64,000 nt of DNA from Brachybacterium sacelli. GTDB taxonomy: Bacteria > Actinomycetota > Actinomycetes > Actinomycetales > Dermabacteraceae. Below the pieces are notes generated by a model that ran no database searches, was not told the DNA's origin, and worked only from the letters and a program-made list of their open reading frames with translations. How positions within the stretch are numbered: the first letter of the stretch is position 1; each line of letters begins with the position of its first letter. This document shows, in pieces, positions 63,526-64,000 of the stretch. The stretch covers positions 1,364,001-1,428,000 of the forward strand of contig NZ_JAGIOD010000002.1 of the NCBI RefSeq assembly GCF_017876545.1. The letters run 5' to 3'. Both the position numbers and the translations under genes were made by a program.

Positions 63526-64000
63526 TTGGCTGATGCCCTCACCCCGACGCCCGGCCGCACCCCCGAGGTGCACGAGCGGAAGCTGGCGATCCCTGACCAC
63601 CTGAGCCCCTTCCAGGTGCTCGGCGAGAACGACCAGGCGCTGGCCGCTCTCGAGGACGCGGTGCCCGACACAGACGTTCATGTGCGGGGCCATGAGGTCA
63701 CGCTGCGCGGCACCGACGACGCCCTGCGGCGCAGCGAGCACATCATGCGCAGCCTCATCGAGCTGGCCGGCACCGGCCAGGCCGTCACGGCCGAGGCCGT
63801 CCAGCGCGCCGCGAACCTCTACGGCGACGACCGTGCCTCGGACCAGAAGCTCGACCAGGTGCTCTCGCGCACCGTGCTGTCCTCGCGCGGGCGCAGCATC
63901 CGCCCCAAGACGCTGGGCCAGCAGAAGTACATCGATGCGGTCGAGTCCTCGACCGTCACCTTCGGGATCGGCCCCGCCGGCACCGGCAAGACCTATCTGG
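63526..64000 (+). CDS. PhoH-like ATPase, N-terminal part (3' truncated by window edge)
   Basis: First 158 codons. After a KH-like N-terminal part (DTDVHVRGHEVTLRGTDD) comes the Walker A region VTFGIGPAGTGKTYL, where the window ends; the QQKYIDAVESSTV stretch before it is typical of YbeZ/PhoH. YbeZ-type PhoH proteins are NTPases linked with the rRNA-processing nuclease YbeY. The only in-frame start after the preceding stop is TTG 63526; GTG 63568 is an alternative. No good Shine-Dalgarno, and it lies 6 bases after the HIT stop. Confidence 0.88.
   Translation, partial: MADALTPTPGRTPEVHERKLAIPDHLSPFQVLGENDQALAALEDAVPDTDVHVRGHEVTLRGTDDALRRSEHIMRSLIELAGTGQAVTAEAVQRAANLYGDDRASDQKLDQVLSRTVLSSRGRSIRPKTLGQQKYIDAVESSTVTFGIGPAGTGKTYL

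Noticed and set aside
1..64000. CRISPR arrays, tRNA genes, insertion sequences, prophage
   Set aside because: No spaced direct-repeat array, cloverleaf with CCA-type end, transposase or phage structural gene was seen by reading; a tRNA or covariance search would be needed to exclude small RNAs.

Overview
The window is high-GC, gene-dense bacterial chromosome of actinobacterial type. Markers for this are frequent TAnnnT -10 boxes only 6-8 bases before start codons (leaderless mRNAs), many GTG starts, stop/start overlaps of the GTGA and ATGA kind, a eukaryote-like UDP-glucose pyrophosphorylase, a fused OleB-OleC protein as in Micrococcus, and the order comEA-comEC-holA-rpsT ... lepA-hemW-hrcA-dnaJ-rsmE-HIT-phoH. 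The overall picture suggests Micrococcales, perhaps a Brachybacterium-like Dermabacteraceae; the genus is inference. I saw no tRNA, rRNA, CRISPR array, transposase or prophage gene. The first gene (PLP enzyme) and the last (PhoH-like) are cut by the window edges.

Region 1 (1-12 kb) is mostly housekeeping: an O-acetylhomoserine sulfhydrylase tail, a flavoprotein monooxygenase, a PIG-L deacetylase, transketolase, a sugar porter, methionyl-tRNA synthetase, a HAD phosphatase, an ABC-F ribosome-protection type ATPase behind a candidate leader-peptide attenuator, and UDP-glucose pyrophosphorylase. Region 2 (12-23 kb) holds a hypothetical AbiEi/DUF559-like gene bracketed by two near-identical long palindromes, then a GH76 glycosidase, a membrane acyltransferase, PutA, a small membrane protein, thymidine kinase, an Eis-like acetyltransferase and a TIM-barrel protein.

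Region 3 (23-28 kb) is an oleA-oleBC-oleD operon for long-chain olefin synthesis by head-to-head condensation of fatty acyl-CoAs. All three genes are joined by GTGA overlaps. Region 4 (28-34 kb) has a VKOR protein, the DNA-uptake genes comEA-comEC, holA, rpsT and an orphan PemK/MazF-like protein. Region 5 (34-38 kb) is a circularly permuted ATP-grasp / alpha-E / M23-peptidase operon.

Region 6 (37.7-49 kb) is a sugar-diacid catabolic island. It contains a galactarate/talarate-type dehydratase with its GntR regulator, a TctABC tripartite transporter with a UspA protein, a LysR regulator, 5-dehydro-4-deoxyglucarate dehydratase, 2-oxoglutarate-semialdehyde dehydrogenase, glucarate dehydratase and an AEC exporter. 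Two nearly identical promoter/operator modules (43270-43315 and 44261-44306) fire the transporter operon and the catabolic operon, so both are probably controlled by the LysR protein. A separate palindrome over the -35/-10 of the galactarate dehydratase gene is the likely GntR operator.

Region 7 (49-64 kb) returns to conserved backbone: lepA, MOSC, hemW, DUF1801, DUF4870, a lipoprotein gene with a single-base frameshift, DUF3097, hrcA (with a CIRCE element over its promoter), dnaJ, rsmE, an ABC-2 export system preceded by a leaderless 21-codon ORF, an FMN reductase, a HIT protein and a truncated phoH-like gene.
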